Of a DNA stretch of 64,000 nucleotides, positions 52,502 through 60,859 are shown in pieces. Position numbers and translations under genes: made by a program. This stretch comes from Desulfosporosinus metallidurans (GTDB taxonomy: Bacteria > Bacillota > Desulfitobacteriia > Desulfitobacteriales > Desulfitobacteriaceae). Where the stretch lies: NCBI RefSeq assembly GCF_001936615.1, contig NZ_MLBF01000004.1:62001-126000 (forward strand), written 5' to 3'. How positions within the stretch are numbered: the first letter of the stretch is position 1; each line of letters starts with the position of its first letter. Below the pieces are notes generated by a model, which made no database searches, was not told the DNA's origin, and saw only the letters and a program-made list of their open reading frames with translations.

Positions 52502-53503
52502 TCACCTCTTTCCCAGTACTGCCGGGGATGGTCCCTCGGCAACCTTCCAATGAGCTTCCCTCAGGATTGTTTGACAACCCTCCACAGAATAACCCCGGTT
52601 GGTTTGTTTCTGGACATCCCTTGGGTTTGAACCTTCCTCCGCCCACAAAATACTAGCCCCCGCCAGAACCCCCATGCCGTTGGGTTCATGCGTACAATTT
52701 AGGGGAACATCATACCCTATTCCCAGGCGAACGACTGCCAGGATCAGTGCCATTTCTGCTTCGGTCACGATTCCCTCACGGGCGAGTATAGTACCCGGGA
52801 TAGGGATACGTCGGGCGGCGCCGCTAAAGATGGGAGCCATATCCCGAGTGAGCAACGTCATTTCCGTTAACTCCTCAACGCTGTGTTCCCCACCTACGGG
52901 TTCCACGCACGTTGCAATCGACAAGCCCGCCTCCTGGGCTGCGCGGATGGTTCGCAAACGAGTTTCTGGCTTAATGAGCGTTACCTTGCCTTCCCTCAAG
53001 CGGACCGCATGATAGATTCCCTGAAAGCCGGCTTGGCGCAAGGCCTCGGCACCCTCTCGTCCGAAATCCCCTGTATTAGCAAGCAAGACTGCTTCTGGAC
53101 CCAGAGCAGCCCGCACCTCACGCCCAATCTCCAGAAACTCGACAAAACTAAAATTGGCCGTCGTCATCAGGTAAATTGCATTGGCTCCTGCCTGTTGAAA
53201 CTGATCGCACCGTTCAATAATTTCCTCCAACCCTAGCACCGTAGCCGTCTTGAAAATCCCGTGACAGGAGGCAAAGGAGCAAAAGGCACAATTACGGGGA
53301 CAGGGTCCAGCATTAATACCCACCTGAGCATGCACCTCAGCCAATCCCTGAGCTGCTTCCGTACTCATAGATCGGGCTGCAGATAGAATCATAAAGTACT
53401 CTTCAGAGAGCACTGGAACACTAAACAACGCTTGGATTTCAGGTTTACTAAGTTCACCACCAGCTACCGCCTTGCTTATGCACTCGTTAATCCACGAATT
53501 CAA
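52502..53503 (-). CDS. Radical SAM protein, biotin synthase-like
   Basis: 333 residues. The cluster motif is GPCPRNCAFCSFASCHG (Cx3Cx2C), followed by a TIM-barrel with EIIERCDQFQQAGANAIYLMTT, LLANTGDF, and ATCVEPVGGEHSVEEL, of the BioB/MqnE-like layout. ILAREGIVTEAEMALILAVVRLG and NCTHEPNGMG near the end resemble BioB, where Arg/Asn hold the auxiliary cluster. It is not a clear match to ArsS. Last gene of a row with two glycosyltransferases, so it could modify the product they make. Product unknown. Confidence 0.75.
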   Translation of the reverse strand: MNSWINECISKAVAGGELSKPEIQALFSVPVLSEEYFMILSAARSMSTEAAQGLAEVHAQVGINAGPCPRNCAFCSFASCHGIFKTATVLGLEEIIERCDQFQQAGANAIYLMTTANFSFVEFLEIGREVRAALGPEAVLLANTGDFGREGAEALRQAGFQGIYHAVRLREGKVTLIKPETRLRTIRAAQEAGLSIATCVEPVGGEHSVEELTEMTLLTRDMAPIFSGAARRIPIPGTILAREGIVTEAEMALILAVVRLGIGYDVPLNCTHEPNGMGVLAGASILWAEEGSNPRDVQKQTNRGYSVEGCQTILREAHWKVAEGPSPAVLGKR

Positions 53504-53538
53504 GTCACCATCTCGCTTTCTCTCCTGTTTTCAATCAA

Positions 53539-54249
53539 TCACCTAACCTCTGCGCGCTTCAATAAATAATTGGCATAACGCCAAGCCAGAGTCGACTTTC
53601 CTCTACTGTCCCCTGTCCGACCTGCCCATGCCTTGAGATCCTGCCAGCGGTCAATATCTTGCATCTTCGACAATAACGCCGTCTGCAGCCGTAGTCGGCG
53701 GGCGGCTTGCAAGGTTTGCTCCAGCACCTGTCCACTCCCCCAATCGATGTCGCGAAAAAGCAAGGGATTAACACTCTTCAAACCGATTAAATAATACCCA
53801 CCATCAAGGGCGGGCCCTAACACGAGATCATGCTGCCTCAGTTCCGCGCAGGCCTGTTCCAAAAGGTTCCGGTCAATACCAGGGATATCCGAACCGATTA
53901 GAATCACTTGCTGAAATTCCGTCAGACTCTCCTGCACAGCGCAAAGCATCCGTTCTCCTAGATCCCCGCCATGTTGCCGGTAGAAAGCAAAATCCGACCA
54001 GTCCAGTTCCACCAAACAGGTAAATTCCTCCGGCATCGCCTGAGGAAAAGAGGAGCGAAACTCCTCGTTGGAGCCCCCCGCAATATATATCCTAGCGGGC
54101 ATTCCCCAATTCCGCAGCACTGCCTGCAAGTCATAAAGACAGGCCCGGTGAAACAAAGCCGCTTCCTGCGCACCAGCTTTTTCCTGTAAACGGCTCTTAG
54201 ATCTGCCCGGCAGGGGAATTTTGCTCATGACTATGACTCCCGTTGACAT
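53539..54249 (-). CDS. TIGR04282-type glycosyltransferase (DUF2064)
   Basis: 236 residues, cofC/MobA-like nucleotidyltransferase/GT fold: GVIVMSKIPLPGRSKSRL at the N-terminus, VILIGSDIPGIDRNLLEQA, LVLGPALDGGYYLIGLK. This is the TIGR04282 pattern, annotated in databases as arsenosugar biosynthesis glycosyltransferase. It overlaps the next glycosyltransferase gene by 19 nt, so the two are translated together. The arsenosugar assignment is from the family name, not shown here. Confidence 0.85.
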   Translation of the reverse strand: MSTGVIVMSKIPLPGRSKSRLQEKAGAQEAALFHRACLYDLQAVLRNWGMPARIYIAGGSNEEFRSSFPQAMPEEFTCLVELDWSDFAFYRQHGGDLGERMLCAVQESLTEFQQVILIGSDIPGIDRNLLEQACAELRQHDLVLGPALDGGYYLIGLKSVNPLLFRDIDWGSGQVLEQTLQAARRLRLQTALLSKMQDIDRWQDLKAWAGRTGDSRGKSTLAWRYANYLLKRAEVR

Positions 54250-54950
54250 TCTTTTTCTCTCCCACCCGCTTGGTAAAAGCGCTCAATATATGACAAGGGA
54301 AATCCTAATGTGAAAAGCACTTTTACCCCCTGCATTTTCCAGAAGGTACGCCAAAGGCCATGCCTCCTGAAGCGCCGGGTACTGGCAATAATCTGGTCCT
54401 TTAAAACACAGGCATTGACCCTGCGCCGCGCGCGTCGCGAAAACTCTAAATCCTCTAAGAAGGCCCAGTCTGGGAATCCTCCTACACTGTTAAAAAAGGC
54501 CCGCGTACAGTAAATCCCTTGATCACCGTAGCACATTGCCAAATAACGGGCGCGCCAGTCGGATGCTTTGGCCAGCATTCGGAAAAACCAGGAGTCTTCA
54601 TCAAACCTCAGCCTGCAACACCCCCACTGAGTTCCCTTGCTTACGGACTGTCTGATCTGGGCTACGGCCGATCTTTGCAGCCGGGAATCAGCATGTAAAA
54701 AAAATAAAATATCCCCTGAGGCAACCTGTACTCCCACATTCAATTGAACACCTCTGCCCGGCTTACTTGACACAGCAACGGCCCCGCTTTGCTTGATCAG
54801 CTCAGCAGTACCGTCCCGACTCCCTCCATCACTAACAATTATTTCTAGTTCAGGAATCCCTTTCAGAGATTTAATTAACCTGCCGATCGTTGCAGATTCA
54901 TTGAGCGTGGGTATGATCACGGAGATTTTGGTCAGCATTATTCCGGACAT
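54231..54950 (-). CDS. TIGR04283-type family 2 glycosyltransferase
   Basis: 239 residues. GT2 fold: KISVIIPTLNESATIGRLIKSL, EIIVSDGGSRDGTAELIK, DILFFLHADSRLQ (DxD-like), CYGDQGIYCTRAFFNSVGGFPDWAFLEDLEFSRRARR. This is the usual companion of the TIGR04282 enzyme. ATG 54950 follows GGAGG. It overlaps the C_GCAxxG_C_C gene by 53 nt and the next gene by 19 nt, so the row is compact. Confidence 0.9.
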   Translation of the reverse strand: MSGIMLTKISVIIPTLNESATIGRLIKSLKGIPELEIIVSDGGSRDGTAELIKQSGAVAVSSKPGRGVQLNVGVQVASGDILFFLHADSRLQRSAVAQIRQSVSKGTQWGCCRLRFDEDSWFFRMLAKASDWRARYLAMCYGDQGIYCTRAFFNSVGGFPDWAFLEDLEFSRRARRRVNACVLKDQIIASTRRFRRHGLWRTFWKMQGVKVLFTLGFPLSYIERFYQAGGREKECQRES

Positions 54951-55353
54951 CTGCCCATACCTCCTCCAGCATCCCGGCAGTTTTGGCTGTCAGTGCAATA
55001 CACCCTTGCCTGCTAATTTTCTCCCATAAAGACCTTTGCTTACAAATCACACGACAACAGGTAGAGCCGAATTTCGTTCGAAAACGAGACGTTAAATCCG
55101 CTGCCAGCTTGTCATTCAAAGAATGTCCATAACGGTTTTTTAGAATACCAGAGATCATGACCATACCCACTAAAGCACCACAGGTACAACCGCTGTCCAT
55201 GCCTTCTTTAAACAACGAGGTAACCGCTATGGCCTCAGGGGCTAATTCCAAATTCCAAACTTTATTGGCTGCCCGTACTACCGCTTCACAGCAATTGTCT
55301 CCTTGCTTCATGAATTCTTCAGCACAATTGGATAGTTCACTCCCATAGCCCAT
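54898..55353 (-). CDS. C_GCAxxG_C_C family protein
   Basis: 151 residues. Cys pattern: FMKQGDNCCEAVVRAANKVW, GMDSGCTCGALVGMVMISGIL (GCAxxG-like, here GCTCGA), FGSTCCRVICKQRSL. The family binds an unknown metal or redox group and is small and helical. It is often found next to redox and radical SAM genes. Long overlap with the glycosyltransferase makes it part of the same operon. Confidence 0.85.
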   Translation of the reverse strand: MGYGSELSNCAEEFMKQGDNCCEAVVRAANKVWNLELAPEAIAVTSLFKEGMDSGCTCGALVGMVMISGILKNRYGHSLNDKLAADLTSRFRTKFGSTCCRVICKQRSLWEKISRQGCIALTAKTAGMLEEVWADVRNNADQNLRDHTHAQ

Positions 55354-55382
55354 CCTCTCTTCCTCCCTCGTTTTTTACCACC

Positions 55383-56330
55383 TTAATGATCTCTAAGGTA
55401 AAAAAATCCGCCCAGCAAACTAACAAACATCACCACCAGAAAAAAGGTCAAAGAAACAGCCAATGCTACTGGGGCTTCTACTCCCCAAGGAGTAAAGAGA
55501 ACCACATAACTCCATTCTCGTAGTCCCAAGCCGTTAATACTTATGGGAACCATGGCCAGAGCAGAGATCAAAGGAATCAGACTTAAACACAAAGACCAAC
55601 TGATGGTCACACCCATCCCCTGGAAAAGCATATAATTCATGACCACGATGATCCCCTGAAAAACTACAGACCAGACAAAAACCTTGCTCAGCATCCCTGG
55701 GCGTGATCTATAACGGCCTAAAACATTGAGGAACCCAGTCAGTCCCCCAGCCACCTTGGGATACCGAGTTAAGTAAAGAAGCAAAAACCGCCCCCAACCA
55801 GGGAATAAGAGGAGCACTGTCAAGCTCAGGACCACTGCCGCCAAGACCGGAATAACCGCCGCTACCCGACCCATGGCTTGCTGAAAACTAAAAAATCCGA
55901 TGAAGCATAAAACGATAAGCCCCAAAGCCGCCCAAAGCCGCTCCGTAATGACCGATGCCGTAGCTACCGCTGTTCCAGTCTTACGACTCGTCAACGTGAT
56001 TCGTACGATATCTCCTCCCATGCCTGAAGGAAGAAAATTATTGAAGAATAAACCAATAAAATAAGTACGCAGCAAAAAACCTAACTCGGGCGTTTCTATC
56101 CCCGGTTCCGTAAGAATCAACTGCCATTTATAAGCACTAACCACTATGGCCAAAACCGTGAGCAAAACTGCTTCTAACCAAGCCTCGGGGGAAAGTTGCT
56201 GCCAAACTGGCCAGACCCTCTCCCACGGGACTTTGACAAAGAGCCAAACCAACAAAAGCATTGTTCCGCCGAAACGAATTCCCTGCCGCAGCACGCCACG
56301 GCCAGACCTTATCTCTCCAGCCTTTGACAT
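55383..56330 (-). CDS. Flippase-like membrane protein (UPF0104/LPG synthase TM domain)
   Basis: 315 residues, about eight membrane helices. Family motifs: YFIGLFFNNFLPSGMGGDIVRITLTSRKTG, ASVITERLWAALGLIVLCFIGF, SLIPLISALAMVPISINGLGLREWSYVVLFTPWGV. ATG 56330 is preferred (GAGGGTG 6 nt upstream). These proteins resemble the flippase part of MprF and may translocate a lipid-linked glycan; here the lipid-linked product of the two neighbouring glycosyltransferases is a reasonable guess. Confidence 0.85.
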   Translation of the reverse strand: MSKAGEIRSGRGVLRQGIRFGGTMLLLVWLFVKVPWERVWPVWQQLSPEAWLEAVLLTVLAIVVSAYKWQLILTEPGIETPELGFLLRTYFIGLFFNNFLPSGMGGDIVRITLTSRKTGTAVATASVITERLWAALGLIVLCFIGFFSFQQAMGRVAAVIPVLAAVVLSLTVLLLFPGWGRFLLLYLTRYPKVAGGLTGFLNVLGRYRSRPGMLSKVFVWSVVFQGIIVVMNYMLFQGMGVTISWSLCLSLIPLISALAMVPISINGLGLREWSYVVLFTPWGVEAPVALAVSLTFFLVVMFVSLLGGFFYLRDH

Positions 56331-56426
56331 ATTCGACACCCTCAAAGCTATTTAAGCATTTTTTATGGAATATTTTCCCGCCATTCATAAAGCGAGGCAT
56401 CGTAATTGCGATCCTTAGTGTATTAT

Positions 56427-57371
56427 TTATTTCTGTTCACAAAACCATGGGATTTCCGCAAAGACCCGATCCAACGCACACTTTCCTCCATGACCCAAGA
56501 TAAAATCGGAAAAAGCCTGAGCAGGTCGGCGCGTATTTTGAGTGGAACGAATAACATACAGTCGACGTTTCATACTTAGATCTTTTAAGCGCCTCACCGC
56601 CAGTGTTTTCCAAGTTAAGGGACGGACAACAGCCCAAATTGAGACAATGGACAGACCCAAACCCGCTTCAACCGCTGCCACTACCGCACCCGTGCTGCCC
56701 AGTTCTAAATTCCCCCTTTTTTCCCCCAGCTCAACTCCGGCTTGAGCCAACCAACCCTCAACCGTCTTCCTCGTCCCTGAGCCAATCTCACGCCACACCA
56801 TTTTTTCTCCGCAGAGATCTGCAGCACTAATCTCCTCTACTTGCGCTAGCGGATGATTCAAGGGTAGGATCAAGACCAGTTCATCCTCCGCGCAGGGATA
56901 ACATTCCAACTGCCGCTCCTTCACCGGATTTCCAACCAATCCGAGATCCACTTTGTTTTCTAATACTAGACGAGTAATCTGTCCAGTGTCCCCCATCTCC
57001 ACTACTATGTCTACTTCTGGATAATTTTGGATGAATTCCCCTAAGGCGAGCGGCAGTATATACTGCCCAGGAATCGAACTCGCTCCTATACGCAAGGATC
57101 CTTGAACGGTTTTGCTCATTTTAGACAACGCCGTTTCCGCTTCATCCATCAAACGAAGCGCTTCTAACGCATAACGATAAAGGAGACGACCTTCTTCCGT
57201 AAGCACGGTTTCCCGAGCGGAACGATCAATTAAGGTTTTCCCATAGTATTCCTCCAGGCTTTGGATGTGCTTGGTTACGGCTGGCTGGGTGAGGTTAAGC
57301 TCTCGCGCGGCTTTACTAATACTTCCGCTTCGAGCCACCATAACCAAGGTCTGCAAACGTATCAGATTCAC
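56427..57371 (-). CDS. LysR family transcriptional regulator
   Basis: 314 residues. HTH: NLIRLQTLVMVARSGSISKAARELNLTQPAVTKHIQSLEEYYGKTLIDR. The effector-binding domain (about 90-290) contains GSLRIGASSIPGQYILPLALGEFIQNYPEVDIVVEMGDTGQI and LVLILPLNHPLAQVEEI, like CysL/CbbR-type members. GTG 57371 is chosen; AAGGG lies 10 nt before it, and the longer frame has no binding site. It lies upstream of and in the same direction as the flippase-to-radical SAM row, and probably controls it. Confidence 0.9.
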   Translation of the reverse strand: MNLIRLQTLVMVARSGSISKAARELNLTQPAVTKHIQSLEEYYGKTLIDRSARETVLTEEGRLLYRYALEALRLMDEAETALSKMSKTVQGSLRIGASSIPGQYILPLALGEFIQNYPEVDIVVEMGDTGQITRLVLENKVDLGLVGNPVKERQLECYPCAEDELVLILPLNHPLAQVEEISAADLCGEKMVWREIGSGTRKTVEGWLAQAGVELGEKRGNLELGSTGAVVAAVEAGLGLSIVSIWAVVRPLTWKTLAVRRLKDLSMKRRLYVIRSTQNTRRPAQAFSDFILGHGGKCALDRVFAEIPWFCEQK

Positions 57372-57426
57372 ATTATCAACACCCTTTCGATCAAAACATG
57401 TTATTCTCCATATATTATAATATTCC

Positions 57427-57465
57427 TTCATAACGAGTATTCTATTTTGGAATACTCGTTATGAA
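57427..57465. repeat. Strong inverted repeat upstream of lysR
   Basis: TTCATAACGAGTATTC and its exact complement, 16-bp arms with a 7-nt loop, 56 nt ahead of the LysR start. It may be an autoregulatory operator or a terminator for an upstream transcript. Confidence 0.6.
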
Positions 57466-57629
57466 GCTGCATTCCTACAGGTTGTTCTAGAATCAAGAAC
57501 AGTCTATCGGACGAAGACCTAGATCTGTAATTGCTCTATGTCGCCATAACCCAAGCGCGACATCGCTTATTCAGAATGAGTTTAATTGCTTGCCAAGTGC
57601 CCCTGTAAACCATCTTTTCGGATTAAAAT

Positions 57630-57813
57630 AACTTGGCTGGCGCCAAGCGCTGGCCATGGATGGCCGAGTGTGTAGCCAAGACTCGAACAGGACGTTCGAG
57701 ATTAGATGCCGCCAAGGAAGGCAAGGCGCCGTGATGGCGAAAAGGGACCCTTATCGAAGGCGACTGCCTAGTTGCACTTATGCCACCTGAAACTTATACT
57801 TTCTGATTGGTAC
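57630..57813. repeat. Interspersed intergenic repeat, copy 2
   Basis: Opens with AACTTGGCTGGCGCCAAGC and closes with CTTTCTGATTGGTACTAGAA. It shares with copy 1 (29805-29918) GATGGCGAAAAGGGACCC-like, GGCGACTGCCTAGTTGCAC and CACCTGAAAC blocks, and carries an extra 70 nt. It has no reading frame. The remaining part of the 57432-57948 gap shows only a hairpin. Confidence 0.75.
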
Positions 57814-57880
57814 TAGAAATAACCTTGCTTTCATTGACATGACTACACCCCTTTCACAAATTTGTGATTAGAAATTATTA

Positions 57881-57912
57881 AAGCCCTCCACACTTTTATG
57901 TGTGAAAGGCTC
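57881..57912 (-). terminator. Hairpin after the SPASM radical SAM gene
   Basis: Minus strand GAGCCTTTCACAC pairs with GTGTGGAGGGCTTT, followed by AT-rich sequence; tentative terminator. Confidence 0.5.
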
Positions 57913-57948
57913 TTGTGTCTTAAGTTATCATGCTCTGTTAATTCCAAC

Positions 57949-59025
57949 TCACGGACACACCGTTATTCCTCGTGCCCAAAGACAATCTCCGCAAGAGGGA
58001 GCATTCCCCAAACAATCCATGTCTGTGCGAGCAACTATGTCGCACCCATTGACAAACTCACAATCCGTACAGGAAGGATATCCACCGGTTATCACTTTGT
58101 AGCGATAATTCATAAACTCAGGCGAGGTCCAGATTCCTAACAGTGATTGCTCTCTGAGTGAACCAAAACTGTGGGCCTCAATCTGCTTGCGTCTTCCAAA
58201 CACATATTCTGGATAAGAATGCAAAAACCGATAACAGGGAGAAACCTGTCCATCCCAGCGTACAACTGCACTTTGAGTTTCCACGAATCTGCAATGCCGA
58301 TCTGTTCTTAATTGACTTTGGGGTAAAATAACATCCATCCCTTTGGCTAAGCCCAGCAAAAAACCCTCTTGAAACGTTTTCTCGGTCTCTGGACTTAACG
58401 CAGGGTGATAAAGAGTTTCCGCCATCATCTCTTGGCGCATCGGTAAAATATGGGAAACAAAGATCCGATTGACCCCTAGTTGCGTAGCCTGGCGCACAGT
58501 TTCCTTCAAAAAGGGAAGAGTACTCTTCATAGCCACAAATTCCCATACGATCTCTGGTTTCCCCATCACCCGCCGCTCTGCTATATGACGCGTGCTCTCT
58601 AAAAGCCCTTGTACATTTTGATGCCGGATTGCAGCGAAGGCCTGAACATCGGTCGAATCAACGGACAGGACGATTCGAGCCACACCACGAGAAATTAAAA
58701 ATTCAATCAACCGATCATCTAAAGTAGTCCCGTTTGTCGTCACAGTCACTTCATATCTTGGTGCGAATAGTTCCACGGCTTGACGGAAATTATCCGCAAT
58801 CGTTGGTTCCCCAATCCCCCCCAGAATCACTTCCTTAAGGTCAGGAAACCCCGCTAACTCATTTGCAATAGAACTTAGAACCTCAGTCGACATATCCCCC
58901 AAAGGTTCTTGCCAGTTCTGGCGGTAACACATTTCGCAAGACAAATTGCAACGGTTGGTCAACTCCAAATAAAGGCGTTCCATCGATGGGGAAGGATGAT
59001 AGACTATCTCAACTACATCTTTCAT
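57949..59025 (-). CDS. SPASM-domain radical SAM protein, tungsten-enzyme maturase-like
   Basis: 358 residues. Radical SAM motif LTNRCNLSCEMCYRQNW; barrel with VILGGIGEPTIADNF and VTVTTNGTTLDDRLIEFL. The C-terminal SPASM domain has many Cys (CRFVETQSAV, SPCYRFLH, CTDCEFVNGCDIV, CLGNAPSCGDCLWARGITVC) to hold two auxiliary clusters. ATG 59025 follows GAGGAG. Length and Cys spacing resemble the maturase found beside tungsten aldehyde oxidoreductases (TIGR04317), but no such enzyme gene is in the window. The target is thus unknown. Confidence 0.8.
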   Translation of the reverse strand: MKDVVEIVYHPSPSMERLYLELTNRCNLSCEMCYRQNWQEPLGDMSTEVLSSIANELAGFPDLKEVILGGIGEPTIADNFRQAVELFAPRYEVTVTTNGTTLDDRLIEFLISRGVARIVLSVDSTDVQAFAAIRHQNVQGLLESTRHIAERRVMGKPEIVWEFVAMKSTLPFLKETVRQATQLGVNRIFVSHILPMRQEMMAETLYHPALSPETEKTFQEGFLLGLAKGMDVILPQSQLRTDRHCRFVETQSAVVRWDGQVSPCYRFLHSYPEYVFGRRKQIEAHSFGSLREQSLLGIWTSPEFMNYRYKVITGGYPSCTDCEFVNGCDIVARTDMDCLGNAPSCGDCLWARGITVCP

Positions 59026-59058
59026 TCTGAATCTCCTCAATATATTATTCCAACACCA

Positions 59059-59358
59059 CTATGCCGTGTAAATCACCTCATACCCCTGTTCAATCACCTT
59101 CTTGAACTCCGGAGAAATAGCATTCCAATCCAGTATATCCACCCGGAAAGGAAGATCAGACTCTTGAAAGGCTTCTTGGATATTTTCCATCAAAGTCCAA
59201 TCCAATTTGTCTTCTCCCTCAATCGATAAATCCAAGTCGGAGTATACTTTGGCAGTCCATTTATAACGTGATCCGAAAGCCCTGACTTCACAATGAGGAA
59301 CAAATTCCCTAATAATATCCAATATAATTTTTAACTGTCCTTCCGAAACGCTAATCAT
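59059..59358 (-). CDS. MNT-type minimal nucleotidyltransferase
   Basis: 99 residues. Nucleotidyltransferase motif AFGSRYKWTAKVYSDLDLSIEG (GS then DxD) with a third Asp in FRVDILDWNAI. It is the antitoxin half of HEPN/MNT pairs, which neutralises the HEPN RNase by AMPylation. The gene overlaps the HEPN gene by 8 nt and lies downstream of it. Confidence 0.9.
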   Translation of the reverse strand: MISVSEGQLKIILDIIREFVPHCEVRAFGSRYKWTAKVYSDLDLSIEGEDKLDWTLMENIQEAFQESDLPFRVDILDWNAISPEFKKVIEQGYEVIYTA

Positions 59359-59773
59359 TTCGTACCTCTAAAGCCTTCAAAAACCCTTTTGCGTCCTCTA
59401 GGAAAAATCTCGCCTTTTTAAAGATTACATCTGCTACATCACTGTCGTAGGTATGTGACGTTCTATTCCTCAAATCATGGTATACAACCCATGCCTCAAA
59501 GTCAGTAATTAAAAGGTTTTCTGCCGCATACCTAAAAAGTTGCTTTCTTGTAACCCCCTCCATCATCCCCGGCGTTAAATTCACTTCCAACCATCGTTTC
59601 ATAAACTTCCAACAAAGCTCGTAGGAAAACTCAAAATTCTGTATGATAGCAGCCTTATAAACCTCAATTTCGTCCTGCTCAATGTTCCCCTCAGAAAGCT
59701 TTCTATTTGTGAAATTCCAAGCCCTTTCTAAAGAGGCTACTGCCTTTTCCAAACTGCTTAATTCCAAAGACAT
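59351..59773 (-). CDS. HI0074-type HEPN protein, partner of MNT
   Basis: 140 residues, helical. EYCWKFMKRWLEVNLTPGMMEGVTRKQLFRYAAENLLI-like core, then VVYHDLRNRTSHTYDSDVADVIF, which carries the R-x4-6-H motif (RNRTSH) of HEPN RNases. Such a protein was first named a nucleotidyltransferase substrate-binding subunit. With the MNT protein it forms a toxin-antitoxin pair, probably for phage or stress response. Confidence 0.9.
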   Translation of the reverse strand: MSLELSSLEKAVASLERAWNFTNRKLSEGNIEQDEIEVYKAAIIQNFEFSYELCWKFMKRWLEVNLTPGMMEGVTRKQLFRYAAENLLITDFEAWVVYHDLRNRTSHTYDSDVADVIFKKARFFLEDAKGFLKALEVRND

Positions 59774-59916
59774 ACGATTTTCCTCCTAATTTTTTGAATA
59801 AGTGGATTATATCTCCGTCAAATAGTAGCCGAAGCTTTCTATATCATATTATTGGTTTATTTGTATGAGGTCAACATCAAAAATTACATAAATTTCTAAA
59901 TGAGCGATGTATCGAG

Positions 59917-59946
59917 AAAAGAGACGCGCCACCTTCGACACGTCTC
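59917..59946 (-). terminator. Terminator of the Lpd/DGC-GcvH operon
   Basis: Minus strand GAGACG/CGTCTC with an inner GC-rich stem and TTTTC after it, 20 nt past the last DGC gene. Confidence 0.65.
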
Positions 59947-59966
59947 CAATAGTATTTATTATATTC

Positions 59967-60446
59967 TCAACAACCGCAACCACGGCCCCCAGAGGGTCCT
60001 GTCATGGCCAGACCTTTAGCCACTAGATCTCTTTGAGCAGCCCTCAATACCTCGTCAAACTTAACCGTTACCTCGCTGACCACCTTATCAACCATGGCTT
60101 TGTGTTCATCCGTCAGGTTTCTGGTGGACAAAGCTCCTGCTTCGGCAACGTCCTTTCCGATAAAATCCGAAACATCGATTGCAGCACTCACCTTACCACT
60201 ATATTTCTCAGTAGCCCGTTTGGCGCATGCTTTAGAACATCCATCCACGGAAATTGTCGGAAATTTTTCAGCAAATCCCCGTTCTTCCACTCCACCCGCT
60301 AGAAATAGTGGCAAACATATCGTCACTGTCGCACCCGGACGAACTTCATCCAGCATTTTTCGGGTTGCTAGTCTTGAGATTGTACCTCCCAAACAGTCTT
60401 CGCCGCTACAGGATACAACCCCAATTTTAACCATATTTATAGACAT
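59967..60446 (-). CDS. DGC-family putative zinc-binding protein (last gene of the Lpd operon)
   Basis: 159 residues. IGVVSCSGEDCLGGTISRLATRKMLDE, then CLPLFLAGGVEERGF, ISVDGCSKACAKRATEKYSG and a C-terminal GGRGCGC tail. The DGC motif and surrounding Cys are complete. The start ATG follows GGGAGGG. It lies 2 nt after the previous DGC gene and is third of three DGC modules in this operon. Confidence 0.8.
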   Translation of the reverse strand: MSINMVKIGVVSCSGEDCLGGTISRLATRKMLDEVRPGATVTICLPLFLAGGVEERGFAEKFPTISVDGCSKACAKRATEKYSGKVSAAIDVSDFIGKDVAEAGALSTRNLTDEHKAMVDKVVSEVTVKFDEVLRAAQRDLVAKGLAMTGPSGGRGCGC

Positions 60447-60448
60447 TA

Positions 60449-60859
60449 TTAACCCTCCCTGCTCAATAGTTTAACCTTTTCGGAAATTTCACCGGCAATT
60501 TCATCCGCAATCAGCCAGCCTTCCTCCGTGAGTTCCGTGGCGGTTCCGGGTTGGGCCCCTTTGTGTTTCCGAAAGGAATCGATGACCCTCACCTTTTCTG
60601 CGACGATGCCACCGGCCAGCTCCGCATTTTTAGCCGCGCACATGGCAGGGCATCCATCAAGGGTAATACACTTTTGTCCTTCAATTAATTCCTTGGCCTC
60701 TTGATCCCCTGTCACGATATAAGCGAGACAGACCGTGCTGGCTTCATTCGGGCACAACTCCTGAACAACCTTCAAGGCACTTTCCCTCGCCACTAGGCCA
60801 TAGACCTTGCCCATCCCACTGCAGGGAATTACTTTGATCCTCTTAGACATGGAATTCAT
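60449..60859 (-). CDS. DGC-family putative zinc-binding protein (middle gene)
   Basis: 136 residues. KRIKVIPCSGMGKVYGLVARESALKVVQ, STVCLAYIVTG, KCITLDGCPAMCAAKNAELAGG, then a helical tail. It overlaps the DGC-GcvH gene by 17 nt; the inner ATG at 60850 is an alternative start. Family function is not known. Together with its neighbours it suggests a complex where several DGC modules work on one lipoyl or thiol carrier. Confidence 0.8.
   Translation of the reverse strand: MNSMSKRIKVIPCSGMGKVYGLVARESALKVVQELCPNEASTVCLAYIVTGDQEAKELIEGQKCITLDGCPAMCAAKNAELAGGIVAEKVRVIDSFRKHKGAQPGTATELTEEGWLIADEIAGEISEKVKLLSREG

Noticed and set aside
52502..53503. The radical SAM gene as ArsS
   Set aside because: The cluster motif and barrel segments look like biotin synthase/MqnE rather than ArsS, and no arsM is next to it.
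57931..57949. Readthrough of the TGA that ends the SPASM radical SAM gene after GITVCP
   Set aside because: Only six further codons follow before another stop, and the SPASM domain is already complete.
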